From NCBI GenBank assembly GCA_041658955.1, contig JBAZZE010000013.1, positions 1 to 23,495 on the forward strand: a DNA stretch of 23,495 bases, given 5' to 3'. The DNA comes from UBA2283 sp041658955. GTDB taxonomy: Bacteria > Patescibacteriota > Microgenomatia > UBA12405. The notes under the pieces are model-generated. The model worked only from the letters and a program-made list of their open reading frames with translations, had not been told where the DNA came from and searched no databases. The position numbers were made by a program, and so were the translations under genes. Positions 6,797 through 14,215 of the stretch are shown piece by piece. Position 1 is the stretch's first letter. Each line of letters starts with the position of its first letter.

Positions 6797-8388
6797 TATT
6801 CGTTTAACAATTTAACCAGTTCTTCAGGGAAATAAGGACGGCCATCATATTTTAATAATACCTTTTGAGGGTTGAAATTAAATTGGGATTTTATAAGGCT
6901 AAGCATTTGAGCATGAGCATTATTTTCGATGACAATAATATCTTTAAAAGAAGAAAGCATATCTTCTAGACCAGGGTTTAGTGGCCACATGGAAGTTAGT
7001 TGAATAAATGCAAAGTCGTCTTTGTTGTCCATGATTGATAGAGCTTCGAGAATCGAGGACTTGGTGGATCCCCAACTAACAATGAGTTTTTTGGCAGTTT
7101 TTGATCCATAAAAAAGTGGCGAAGGTATAGCTTTTTTAATTTCTTCGAACTGGGCTAATCTTTTTTCGACTGAAACTTTGACTGGAGCAGCATCTTCGAT
7201 AGCGAAGCCTTCTTCATCATGTTCATAACTATTGGCCATATATTCTTTGCCTACCATTCCAGGAATTGGTTTAGTGGAAAGAATTTGATCAATTTTTTGG
7301 TTGGCTAAATCGGGGAGTGAAGCCGATGATTCGGCAATAAATTTGTCACTTAAAACAATTACGGGAATATTAAATTTGGCAGCTAAGTTAAGAGCTACTC
7401 CTCCAAGTACAAAAGTTTCTTGTTGGTCGCCTGGAGCCAGAACAATTTTATTAAATTCGCCATGACCGGCATTGACCGCAAAAAGCAAATCCCCTTGTCC
7501 GGTCCATGTAGGAAGTCCAGTAGCAGGCCCTGGTCGGGAGACAAGATAAAAAACAACACCAAGATCAGCTGCACCACTAAGGCTAATGGATTCGACCATT
7601 AAGGCAAAACCTCCACCAGAAGTACCAATAGCACTACGGGCTCCAGCAAAAGAAGCACCTGCAGCCAGAGAGGCAGCGGCAATTTCATCCTCAGGATGAA
7701 TGACTTGAATAGCAAATTCTTTCTGTTTTGCGGCTAAAAAGTGAAGTGTACCTGACGAGGGAGACATGGGGTAGGCACTATAAAAGTTTCCTCCAGCCTT
7801 GATAAATCCCCAACCAAACGATTCATTTCCATCATGTATTGCTTGGCCGTTATCTTGGGCCGATTGAGTTTCACTAGAAATTAGTTTGTCAGAAAAATGT
7901 TCTTTGGCATAATCAAGCCCTAGTTGAAATGCTTGATTGTTGGGAGACTCAACTCCAAAGTTGGCAGAAACAATTTTTTTACACAGTTCCAAATCAAATG
8001 AGAAAAGATAACAAGCGATAGCTAGACAAATGGTGTTTTCATATATTCGACTACCAAGTGGTGTTGATAAGTCTTTGAGGGGAACAGCAGAAGTAGCATC
8101 TTCGCTAATAATGATTGTCTTTTCGGTGAATTCGGGCTGATGTTGTTGCCAATGTTTGGGCTGGAGAGATAAAAATAGATCGATCTGATATCGGGCGGTA
8201 AAAATTGTATCTTTACTGAAACTTACTTGATAAGTGTTGTGACCACCCTTGACCAAAGAAGGATATTCGACATAGTCACGAATGTTAAAACCATGCTGGA
8301 CTAAGATGTTTGATAAGAGTAAACCAGAACTTTTAATTCCCGCACCGGCCGGACCAGCTATCTTAATAGTAAATACTTTCGAAGACAT
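6796..8388 (-). CDS. korA: 2-oxoacid:ferredoxin oxidoreductase, fused gamma-alpha subunit
   Basis: Residues 1-180 form the gamma domain (IAGPAGAGIKSSG, then EYPSLVKGGHNTYQV). Residues from about 188 form the alpha subunit: GNESFGWGFIKAGG, AYPMSPSS, HPEDEIAAASLAAGAS, GTSGGGFALM, and SRPGPATGLPTWTGQGDL. This gamma-alpha fusion paired with a separate beta subunit is the KorAB-type arrangement. No delta (ferredoxin-like) subunit is encoded nearby. The ATG at 8386-8388 lies 5 nt after a TAAAAT hexamer, so the operon message is probably leaderless. It is divergent from the secreted-protein operon that begins at about 8490. Confidence 0.93.
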   Translation of the reverse strand: MSSKVFTIKIAGPAGAGIKSSGLLLSNILVQHGFNIRDYVEYPSLVKGGHNTYQVSFSKDTIFTARYQIDLFLSLQPKHWQQHQPEFTEKTIIISEDATSAVPLKDLSTPLGSRIYENTICLAIACYLFSFDLELCKKIVSANFGVESPNNQAFQLGLDYAKEHFSDKLISSETQSAQDNGQAIHDGNESFGWGFIKAGGNFYSAYPMSPSSGTLHFLAAKQKEFAIQVIHPEDEIAAASLAAGASFAGARSAIGTSGGGFALMVESISLSGAADLGVVFYLVSRPGPATGLPTWTGQGDLLFAVNAGHGEFNKIVLAPGDQQETFVLGGVALNLAAKFNIPVIVLSDKFIAESSASLPDLANQKIDQILSTKPIPGMVGKEYMANSYEHDEEGFAIEDAAPVKVSVEKRLAQFEEIKKAIPSPLFYGSKTAKKLIVSWGSTKSSILEALSIMDNKDDFAFIQLTSMWPLNPGLEDMLSSFKDIIVIENNAHAQMLSLIKSQFNFNPQKVLLKYDGRPYFPEELVKLLNE

Positions 8389-8393
8389 AGATT

Positions 8394-8399
8394 ATTTTA
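8394..8399 (-). promoter_or_regulatory. -10 hexamer of korAB, leaderless configuration
   Basis: Minus-strand TAAAAT, then AATCT (5 nt), then the korA ATG. The -35 region is weak. Confidence 0.5.
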
Positions 8400-8497
8400 G
8401 CACTTGGTTAGTAAACGTCTATTCGGAGAATATATATGGGTTATGTATTTTTTATTTGACAGCTAATTTTATTTGTGATATCCCTTACATAATAATA

Positions 8498-8664
8498 AAT
8501 TTCCTGTCCCGGGAAATTATAAAAATGAGCGAGAAGCTCGTCCTGATAGGTGTTGTGACCTGCTCGGACCGCGAAGGGCAAACATTGGGGATTTACGTGA
8601 ACAAAATTTGCCGGGATTTTATGCGCCTTTACGATTATTAATTTAATTAAAAAAAAGGGGGGTG
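8498..8664 (+). promoter_or_regulatory. Structured 5' leader and strong ribosome binding site of the secreted-protein operon
   Basis: About 170 nt without a convincing gene. Four hairpins can be drawn in order: AATTTCC/GGAAATT (8498-8518), GAGC/GCTC (8527-8539), GTCC+AGGT / ACCT+GGAC around a GTTGTG loop (8540-8569), and GGCAAA/TTTGCC (8577-8612). An A-tract and GGGGGGTGA (8656-8664) then form a strong Shine-Dalgarno 9 nt before ATG 8674. No known riboswitch class was recognised. The promoter is uncertain; TTGACA at 8456-8461 lacks a good -10. The leader may regulate translation or stabilise the message. Confidence 0.5.
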
Positions 8665-8673
8665 AATATTATT

Positions 8674-9216
8674 ATGTTCAAGAAAATAGCAGCAATCGGG
8701 GCCGCATCTACGGCTCTTTTAGCTCTGGCAGTTCCAGCTTTCGGTTGTTGGGGATCGATGTGTTTTTTGCGATCCACAACTAACGAGGCAACAGTGAACA
8801 CTGTTACAACAGCAAATGCTTTCACTGGAGAGAATAGCCAAAGCAACATTACTACTGTCTCAAAATCACATGAAGTGATTGCACTTTCAGGAACTGGATT
8901 TGGTTCTAGGACCATGACCACCGGCACAGCAACAGCTGATGCTCGTTCCTTGACAGTTGCCAACGCTTCCAACTGTGGTTGTAGCGGTAGTGGTTGTCTA
9001 ACCACCATTGACACCAATCGGGCAAATGTGGGTGCGACAACTGGTGCACTCGCTGATACTGGACTGAATGCTCAAGATAACGATTCTTTTGTAGATAGTT
9101 CTCATGAAGTCATTACTGGTTCAGTAGCACTAGGAGGGACCTCAACCCTTCACAGCGGAGCCGCCACTTCAACAGCACGCGGACTAACTCTAGTCAACGT
9201 TCGATGGAGTAGGTAA
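8674..9216 (+). CDS. Small secreted protein made of two 61-residue repeats
   Basis: A 180-residue protein with a signal peptide (residues 1-24, ALAVPAFG). ATG 8674 is chosen over the in-frame GTG at 8662 because the Shine-Dalgarno GGGGGGTGA fits only the ATG. The mature part is an internal duplication: residues 37-97 and 115-175 align without gaps at an offset of 78. Shared positions include Asn/Ala/Val at the start, TGxNxQxN, SHEVI, SG, TG/SGxA, ARxLT and Asn at the end. A Cys-rich stretch (NCGCSGSGC) separates the repeats, and CWGSMC precedes them. The same style of repeat (AxxTGxN...TGxAxA) recurs in the next gene, so both probably form related beta-rich surface structures. I do not know the family; secretion is well supported. 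Confidence 0.82.
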   Translation: MFKKIAAIGAASTALLALAVPAFGCWGSMCFLRSTTNEATVNTVTTANAFTGENSQSNITTVSKSHEVIALSGTGFGSRTMTTGTATADARSLTVANASNCGCSGSGCLTTIDTNRANVGATTGALADTGLNAQDNDSFVDSSHEVITGSVALGGTSTLHSGAATSTARGLTLVNVRWSR

Positions 9217-9226
9217 CTCAATCCCC

Positions 9227-9256
9227 ATATCCATCGGAGGCAACTCCGGTGGATAT
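9227..9256 (+). promoter_or_regulatory. Intercistronic 13-bp hairpin with GNRA tetraloop
   Basis: Arms 9227-9239 and 9244-9256 pair at all 13 positions, with one G-U, around a GCAA tetraloop. No T-tract follows, so it is not a normal terminator. It lies between the two secreted-protein genes, and its 3' arm holds the only purine-rich sequence (GGTGGA) that could serve as Shine-Dalgarno for the ATG at 9268. It could dampen translation of the second gene, or protect or process the message. Confidence 0.75.
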
Positions 9257-9267
9257 TGGATCAAAAA

Positions 9268-11922
9268 ATGTCATATAAAAAAATAAGAAAGACTATAGCG
9301 TGTCTTCTGTTTGTTCTGCTTTTTGGCAGAGAACTAGTGCTGCCATCAATAGTTTTTGCTGAGGAAATACTAGAACCAACTTCAGCACCTACTAATTCTC
9401 CACCTTCAACCGAAACGCCACCCATAGTTGAAACCACTACTGGCAACGCTACAGCGACTACTGAAAATACTAATGTAGTAAATAATTCTCAAACAGAAAC
9501 TCCCGGAAGCGTGGATGGTTGCAATATAAATGGAGGGTGCGAAGGATTAGTAGATAAAAATAATACTGCACAAGTAGGGACGAGCAATGCTTCCACTGCC
9601 AGTACCGGCGAAAACTTAAGTATCGCTGACAGTTCTACGGTAACTATAGACACCGGGACTGCGGTAGCAACAACCCAAAATACCAATCAACTAAATAACT
9701 CACAAACAATACTGGAAGGAACATTGCCAGCGAACACGAGTTCATCTATAAATAATACCGATAATAAGGCAGAATTATCAACAACAAATGAAGCAAGTGC
9801 CCAGAGTGGAGAAAACATTGCCGGCGGAACAAATAACGCTGAAGTAAAAATAACCACTGGTGAGGCTGTCGCCTACGCCAATGTAGTTAATTTGATAAAT
9901 ACCAATATAACCGGTAGCCAATTGGGAATATATTTTTATAATAATTTTGGTGGAGACCTGAGTAACCTTGATCTAAATCAGGTTTGGAAAAATATTCAGA
10001 ATAATGAAAATGGTGGCGTAATCAAAATTCAAGAAGGAACAACCTCTCCTGATACCAACCTGGTGGTAATTAGTAATAAAAACATGGCCTTGGTAAATAA
10101 CCAGGTAACAGTGGTGGCCGATACTGGAGGTAATTCTATTAGTGGTAGTAGCGAAAACGCCTTAATACTCACTGGAAATGCTACTGCTCTGGCAAATGTA
10201 ATCAACTTAATAAACGCCAACTTGGTGGGGACAAAATTTTTTGTAGGAGTAATCAACCTATCGGCCAATAGCTTGGGTGATCTGGTCCTCCCCCGCCCTG
10301 ATGCAATAACAAACCAAAATACTACCTGTAATAATTGCGGTGGACAAATACAAAATAACAACCAAGCCATCTTAACTTCAACAACTAATACCACAGCCAA
10401 TAGTGGCTCGAATCAAACTAATGGTGGTTTGGGTGGGTCGATAGTTACTGGAGATGCAAGTTCATACGCCAACAATTTTACGACTACAAACCTAGATCTA
10501 GTGGGTGGCGGTCAAATGTTTTTGGCGGTTAACGTATTAGGTCAGGCTGGTGGAAAAATATATAATTGGCAATTTCCCGGGTCAAGCGAAGAGTGGGTAG
10601 ATGGGCAAAAGTTCTTCTCCTATATATATAGTGGTACCAGTCAGACTAATAGCGGCCAAGATATTTTGCGAAATGATAATCAAGCGATCCTTAATAACAA
10701 TATAAATGTAACTGCCAATACGGGAGGAAACACAATCGAGGGAGCGACTTATTCAAACATTATTAGCGGTAGAGCGAGCGCTGTGGCCAACTTAACTAAT
10801 TTAGTGAACCTGAACATTTTTGGGAGTAATTGGTTTTTTGGAATAATCAATATTGTTGGCGACTGGAATGGGAATACCGTCTTTGCCTACCCAGACGTAG
10901 CAGTCGAGATTTCTAGTGAGTCAAAAGAGGTTCAAGTAGGTAGTGAAATCAAATATTTGGTCAAATATAGTAATTTGGGTTATGAAGAAGCAGGCAGGAC
11001 AGTCATGGAAATCCAGCTTCCTAGTGGAGTCGAGTATCTTGGTGATGATAGTGGACTAACCATAGTAAGAAATGGCAATAAATTGTCGTGGACATTTGAA
11101 AGAATGAGTGCCATGGCTCAGCATTATTTTGAAGTTAGGGTTAGGGTAATTGACATAAAAACAGCCAGCCTACCTTTCTGGAAGCGAATAGTAAAAACTG
11201 CCTATGCTGCAGAGAATATTAGTAAGTCCGAAATTGAAACAGTAGCCACCATTAAAACTAATGGTCCAGAATCAAATGTAAATAATAATAGTAGCTCCAT
11301 CAAAACAGTTACTTTTATTAAAACGGAAGTGGCTGATCAAAAAAAATCTGACGCTCAATCAAAAACGACAGATGACAAACGCTTTCCAAAACTGGAGATA
11401 ACTGCTTCTAATAATGTCAATAAATATGTGTTTTCAGGAGATATAGTCACTTTTGAAATAAACATTAAAAACAAAGGTGAAGGAATTGCCAGAAACAATG
11501 TATTGGTTCACGAGATATACGACCAAAACAATCAATTGTGGAAAAAAGATGAATTATTTTTGGGCGATCTAGAAGCAGGAACCGGAGGCAAACTTAACTT
11601 TGGGATTTATATTGATTTACCACAAGATAATGCAAGTGCTATCAGTAAAATGTTTTACACCAAAACTAGAGTCGAAGCAGACGATGATTATGATAGTCGG
11701 ATAAATTCAAATGAAGCCTTGACGGAGTTTGGCGTTCAGTTTTTAACAACAAAAAGAATTTCAGTTCAGGCAGCTGATAAGATAAATGGCGAAATATTGG
11801 GTGCAAATGATGCGGTATGCTTACCTGAAAAGAATATCCTTCCATATTTACTCTTATTTTTGGTATCCGGATTTTGGCTCCAGAAACAAACAGTTTATTG
11901 GCTTAATAGGTTAAAAAAATGA
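9268..11922 (+). CDS. Giant repeat-rich surface protein with DUF11-like domains and C-terminal membrane anchor
   Basis: An 884-residue exported protein. A signal peptide ends near residue 31 (VFAEE), followed by a Pro/Thr/Glu-rich stretch. About residues 50-550 hold at least five degenerate repeats with the pattern NxA...A(x)TGxN...TGxAxAxA...N, often followed by NLxxxG and an aromatic/hydrophobic block (FFVGVINL, WFFGIINI). They resemble the repeats of the preceding small protein. Two DUF11-like Ig domains follow (starting near VAVEISSESKEVQVG and PKLEITASNNVNKYV). The C-terminus has GEILGANDAVCLPEKN, one hydrophobic segment and a basic tail, the layout of a sortase sorting signal, although LPEKN is not canonical LPxTG. 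ATG 9268 is preferred over TTG 9256 for its signal peptide. Possibly a surface adhesin or sheath component. Confidence 0.85.
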   Translation: MSYKKIRKTIACLLFVLLFGRELVLPSIVFAEEILEPTSAPTNSPPSTETPPIVETTTGNATATTENTNVVNNSQTETPGSVDGCNINGGCEGLVDKNNTAQVGTSNASTASTGENLSIADSSTVTIDTGTAVATTQNTNQLNNSQTILEGTLPANTSSSINNTDNKAELSTTNEASAQSGENIAGGTNNAEVKITTGEAVAYANVVNLINTNITGSQLGIYFYNNFGGDLSNLDLNQVWKNIQNNENGGVIKIQEGTTSPDTNLVVISNKNMALVNNQVTVVADTGGNSISGSSENALILTGNATALANVINLINANLVGTKFFVGVINLSANSLGDLVLPRPDAITNQNTTCNNCGGQIQNNNQAILTSTTNTTANSGSNQTNGGLGGSIVTGDASSYANNFTTTNLDLVGGGQMFLAVNVLGQAGGKIYNWQFPGSSEEWVDGQKFFSYIYSGTSQTNSGQDILRNDNQAILNNNINVTANTGGNTIEGATYSNIISGRASAVANLTNLVNLNIFGSNWFFGIINIVGDWNGNTVFAYPDVAVEISSESKEVQVGSEIKYLVKYSNLGYEEAGRTVMEIQLPSGVEYLGDDSGLTIVRNGNKLSWTFERMSAMAQHYFEVRVRVIDIKTASLPFWKRIVKTAYAAENISKSEIETVATIKTNGPESNVNNNSSSIKTVTFIKTEVADQKKSDAQSKTTDDKRFPKLEITASNNVNKYVFSGDIVTFEINIKNKGEGIARNNVLVHEIYDQNNQLWKKDELFLGDLEAGTGGKLNFGIYIDLPQDNASAISKMFYTKTRVEADDDYDSRINSNEALTEFGVQFLTTKRISVQAADKINGEILGANDAVCLPEKNILPYLLLFLVSGFWLQKQTVYWLNRLKK

Positions 11923-12122
11923 TAAAAATTAAAAACACATTGAAAACTGCGAGCGAAGTGTTGATTTTTATCTTCGTATTTAGTTGCTTTATATATTCAG
12001 GTGTCTATATTTATCGCTCTCGGAGTAAAGTTGACCTCCGGAAAGTTTTTAATTCTATTCCCAGAGAACTCAATTCCCTCCGAGACCAAACGTCGTCTTT
12101 GTTCCGGCCAGTTACCCAGTGA
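11919..12122 (+). CDS. Small single-pass membrane protein (tentative)
   Basis: A 67-residue ORF whose ATG overlaps the stop of the surface protein (ATGA), a common sign of translational coupling. It has one hydrophobic segment (about residues 13-32, LIFIFVFSCFIYSGVYIY), followed by a basic and polar tail. The last 126 nt lie antisense to the 3' end of the alkyltransferase gene, which weakens the case because overlapping coding on both strands is unusual. No family recognised. Confidence 0.4.
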   Translation: MIKIKNTLKTASEVLIFIFVFSCFIYSGVYIYRSRSKVDLRKVFNSIPRELNSLRDQTSSLFRPVTQ

Positions 12123-12314
12123 AAATTGGGCTGCAAGGCTGCCATCAGCCTTGACTATCCGATGGCAAGGAATGGTCATATCGGGATTGTTGCGAAGTGC
12201 CCAACCGACAACGCGGGGGTTGGTTCCAACTGCCTTTGCAACAGCGCCATAAGTACTAACTTTTCCGGAAGGGATTAAGCAGACAATGTGCCTAATTTTT
12301 TGGAATATTTGCAT
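11997..12314 (-). CDS. O6-alkylguanine-DNA alkyltransferase (MGMT-type, short form)
   Basis: A suicide DNA-repair protein that moves alkyl groups from O6-alkylguanine to its own cysteine. At 105 residues it consists of the C-terminal active domain alone. Visible features are TYGAVAKAVG (Tyr22, base flipping), NPRVVGWAL with the Arg finger (Arg34), and the active site PCHRIV with Cys50. A tail of about 22 residues follows EGIEF. The ATG at 12312-12314 lies 5 nt after TATAAT on the minus strand, so it is likely leaderless. It is transcribed toward, and slightly under, the end of the surface-protein operon. A cysteine-free relative lies at 14772-15098. Confidence 0.9.
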   Translation of the reverse strand: MQIFQKIRHIVCLIPSGKVSTYGAVAKAVGTNPRVVGWALRNNPDMTIPCHRIVKADGSLAAQFSLGNWPEQRRRLVSEGIEFSGNRIKNFPEVNFTPRAINIDT

Positions 12315-12319
12315 ATTTA

Positions 12320-12325
12320 ATTATA
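12320..12325 (-). promoter_or_regulatory. -10 hexamer of the alkyltransferase gene, leaderless configuration
   Basis: Minus-strand TATAAT followed by TAAAT (5 nt) and ATG. No good -35 is visible. Confidence 0.65.
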
Positions 12326-12381
12326 TATGATAGACTAGCAACTGATTTAGTTAGGCAAAGAATCGTAATAACTGCCCCTTT

Positions 12382-12396
12382 GTACAGAAGCTGTAC
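12382..12396. repeat. Short inverted repeat between the alkyltransferase and helicase genes
   Basis: GTACAG-AAG-CTGTAC, 6-bp arms. It lies about 55 bp upstream of the likely helicase -10 and 60 bp upstream of the alkyltransferase -10. It could be an operator for either divergent gene; the short arms leave a fair chance of coincidence. Confidence 0.4.
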
Positions 12397-12461
12397 TTAA
12401 ATAATTATTTGTGGGCAATATTAATCTCGGTATCACCGGGTAGCCACAATTTAATTTTTTT

Positions 12462-13730
12462 ATGTACAACAATAGTAAGCCCTCATCTGGTTTTAAAAAT
12501 TTCGGATCAAACACTTCTTCCGGAAATTATCGTAGCCGTCAAGCCGGCAATTCATCTGGTACCCGTCGCGGTTGGTTTAAAAACAAGCCAACTACCAAAT
12601 GGGCCAAACCAAAACGTGGTTTTGGTGAACACATTGATACTGCCATGTTTATTCGTAAAGCTACTCCGGTCGTCACTATCGAAGAAACTATAACAGTAAA
12701 CAGTTTTGCTGACTTTGGATTTGATCAAACACTTTTAGCAAACGTAGTCACTAAAGGTTATATAAAGCCAACCCCAATTCAAGACAAAGTTATTACTGAG
12801 GTAATGCAAGGTAAAGATGTCTTGGGTATTGCTAACACCGGAACTGGTAAAACAGCCGCTTTTGCACTTCCACTAATTAACGAAATATTAAAAAATCCAG
12901 GAAAGAGGATAATTATTTTGGCACCAACTCGTGAGTTGGCCATGCAGATCAAACAAGAGTTTCGTACTTTCACCCCAGGACTTCGTGTCTATATGGCTCT
13001 AGCCATTGGTGGTGCTTACATGCGCGAGCAGATTATTGATATTAAACGTGACCCACAAGTAATTATCGGTACTCCAGGAAGAATTAAAGACTTAGGCGAA
13101 CGCCGAGTCATCAATTTTTCAAAATTGAACACTGTCGTCTTGGACGAAGTTGACCGAATGTTGGATATGGGTTTCATTGAAGACATCCGTCATATCATGA
13201 ACCAGATTCCCAAAGAAAGACAAACTCTATTTTTCTCGGCAACCGTCAACAAAAAGGTTGAAGTATTAATTGACACTCTATTGACCAGCCCAGTTAAGAT
13301 ATCTGTTAAAACCCAAGATAGCTCTTCACACGTTGAGCAAAACATTGTCCAGGTCGCTCGTCATGAAAAAGAAGCTAAACTTCAGGAACTTTTAGAAAAC
13401 CCAGACCTTAAAAAGGTGTTGGTTTTTGGTGCAACCCAAAGTATGGTCGAAAGACTATCAGTGGGACTTTCTGCTAAAGGTCACAAAGTAGCCTCACTTC
13501 ACGGTGGTAAACCTCAACACAAACGACAAGCAGTTGTCCGAATGTTTAAAGAAAACGTTATCCGAATATTAGTCGCTACTGATGTGGCTGCTAGAGGTTT
13601 GGATATCGCCGATATTACCCATGTAATTAACTTTGACAAACCAAACAATTACGATGACTATTGTCACCGAATTGGTCGTACTGGACGCGGGGACGCTACC
13701 GGATACGCACTAACTTTTGTCGATAGATAA
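12462..13730 (+). CDS. DEAD-box-family ATP-dependent RNA helicase (DEVD variant)
   Basis: A 422-residue cytosolic RNA helicase. Residues 1-60 are a basic Gly/Ser/Asn/Lys-rich tail, likely for RNA binding. The core follows in normal order: Q motif (FADFGF ... PTPIQ), Walker A ANTGTGKT, APTRELA, TPGR, DEVD in place of DEAD, SAT, then ARGLD and HRIGRTGR. Unusually, the basic extension is at the N-terminus rather than the C-terminus. Such helicases unwind RNA during ribosome assembly or decay and are often cold-induced. TTTAAT (12450-12455) lies 6 nt before the ATG. The protein ends right after the last core block, with no C-terminal extension. Confidence 0.94.
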   Translation: MYNNSKPSSGFKNFGSNTSSGNYRSRQAGNSSGTRRGWFKNKPTTKWAKPKRGFGEHIDTAMFIRKATPVVTIEETITVNSFADFGFDQTLLANVVTKGYIKPTPIQDKVITEVMQGKDVLGIANTGTGKTAAFALPLINEILKNPGKRIIILAPTRELAMQIKQEFRTFTPGLRVYMALAIGGAYMREQIIDIKRDPQVIIGTPGRIKDLGERRVINFSKLNTVVLDEVDRMLDMGFIEDIRHIMNQIPKERQTLFFSATVNKKVEVLIDTLLTSPVKISVKTQDSSSHVEQNIVQVARHEKEAKLQELLENPDLKKVLVFGATQSMVERLSVGLSAKGHKVASLHGGKPQHKRQAVVRMFKENVIRILVATDVAARGLDIADITHVINFDKPNNYDDYCHRIGRTGRGDATGYALTFVDR

Positions 13731-13744
13731 ATACGAGTTATAAT
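13717..13744 (+). promoter_or_regulatory. Promoter of the small unknown gene, leaderless configuration
   Basis: TTGTCG (13717-13722), a 16-bp spacer and TATAAT (13739-13744), then CGGCC (5 nt) and the ATG at 13750. The -35 lies inside the helicase gene. Confidence 0.6.
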
Positions 13745-13749
13745 CGGCC

Positions 13750-14010
13750 ATGGTCAAAAGCCTGGTTGATACCGAATCTTCAAATGAGATTGTCGCCGGC
13801 AATGAGGCTGCTAAAAAGCCTGATTCGTCAGGATCAGCCAGAAAAGCCAGATCAGCAGACGAGATTAACGGGTGGGCAAATAACGAGGTTCACATAGGTG
13901 AGACTGAGGCATTTCTGGAAGAGTTGCTTGAAAATATTCGTAATGGACGCAGAGTGAATCTCAGGGGGTCTCTAGTGACGTCAAAAGACCGATTTAACTC
14001 CACGAAGTAA
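13750..14010 (+). CDS. Small hypothetical protein
   Basis: An 86-residue, hydrophilic, probably cytosolic protein. The first half is low-complexity and charged (Ala, Ser, Lys, Glu). The second half (from about GETEAFLEELLENIRNGRR) is likely helical and basic. No domain recognised. Support for a real gene comes from the clear promoter exactly at the start and the placement between the helicase and the convergent small membrane ORF. No function proposed. Confidence 0.55.
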   Translation: MVKSLVDTESSNEIVAGNEAAKKPDSSGSARKARSADEINGWANNEVHIGETEAFLEELLENIRNGRRVNLRGSLVTSKDRFNSTK

Positions 14011-14024
14011 AAAACTATACCAAG

Positions 14025-14174
14025 CTATTTTTGGTTGACTTGAGAAGAGGGAATGTTTCGATTGGCTGGAGAAAGTTTACTTTTGAACTTAAAAAATCCC
14101 CAAATTAAACTGGCAAAGAAAATTATGGTCAATAAGATTTTAAGGTCACCTAGGGCAGTTTTATCGGTAGACAT
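14025..14174 (-). CDS. Small single-pass membrane protein (tentative)
   Basis: A 49-residue ORF starting at ATG 14172-14174, with one hydrophobic segment (ILLTIIFFASLIWGFF, about residues 13-28) and a polar basic tail. A longer reading in the same frame up to 14249 is rejected, because it would run through the terminator at 14194-14215 and the ribozyme. No good promoter or Shine-Dalgarno sequence is visible, so the message may come from readthrough of the upstream ncRNA. Family not recognised. Confidence 0.4.
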   Translation of the reverse strand: MSTDKTALGDLKILLTIIFFASLIWGFFKFKSKLSPANRNIPSSQVNQK

Positions 14175-14185
14175 AAGATTATTGT

Positions 14186-14215
14186 GACATAAAAAATACC
14201 CCAATTGGGGTATTT
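14186..14215 (-). terminator. Terminator of the structured ncRNA
   Basis: A perfect 22-bp palindrome (14194-14215, arms AAATACCCCAA/TTGGGGTATTT) followed on the minus strand by a run of T. It starts 9 bp past the 3' end of the hammerhead fold, so it closes the transcript. Confidence 0.85.

Noticed and set aside
8500..8640. A c-di-GMP riboswitch, because of GGGCAAAC
   Set aside because: The rest of the consensus (GNRA-like loop, second conserved helix and tetraloop receptor) is absent.
8389..8641. Open frame running across the korA start and the leader (plus 8282-8641)
   Set aside because: Antisense to korA in its first part, no signal for a gene, and the rest is hairpin-rich leader.
9256..9267. 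TTG at 9256 as start of the large surface protein
   Set aside because: It lies at the end of the hairpin with no suitable ribosome binding spacing; the ATG at 9268 begins a normal signal peptide.
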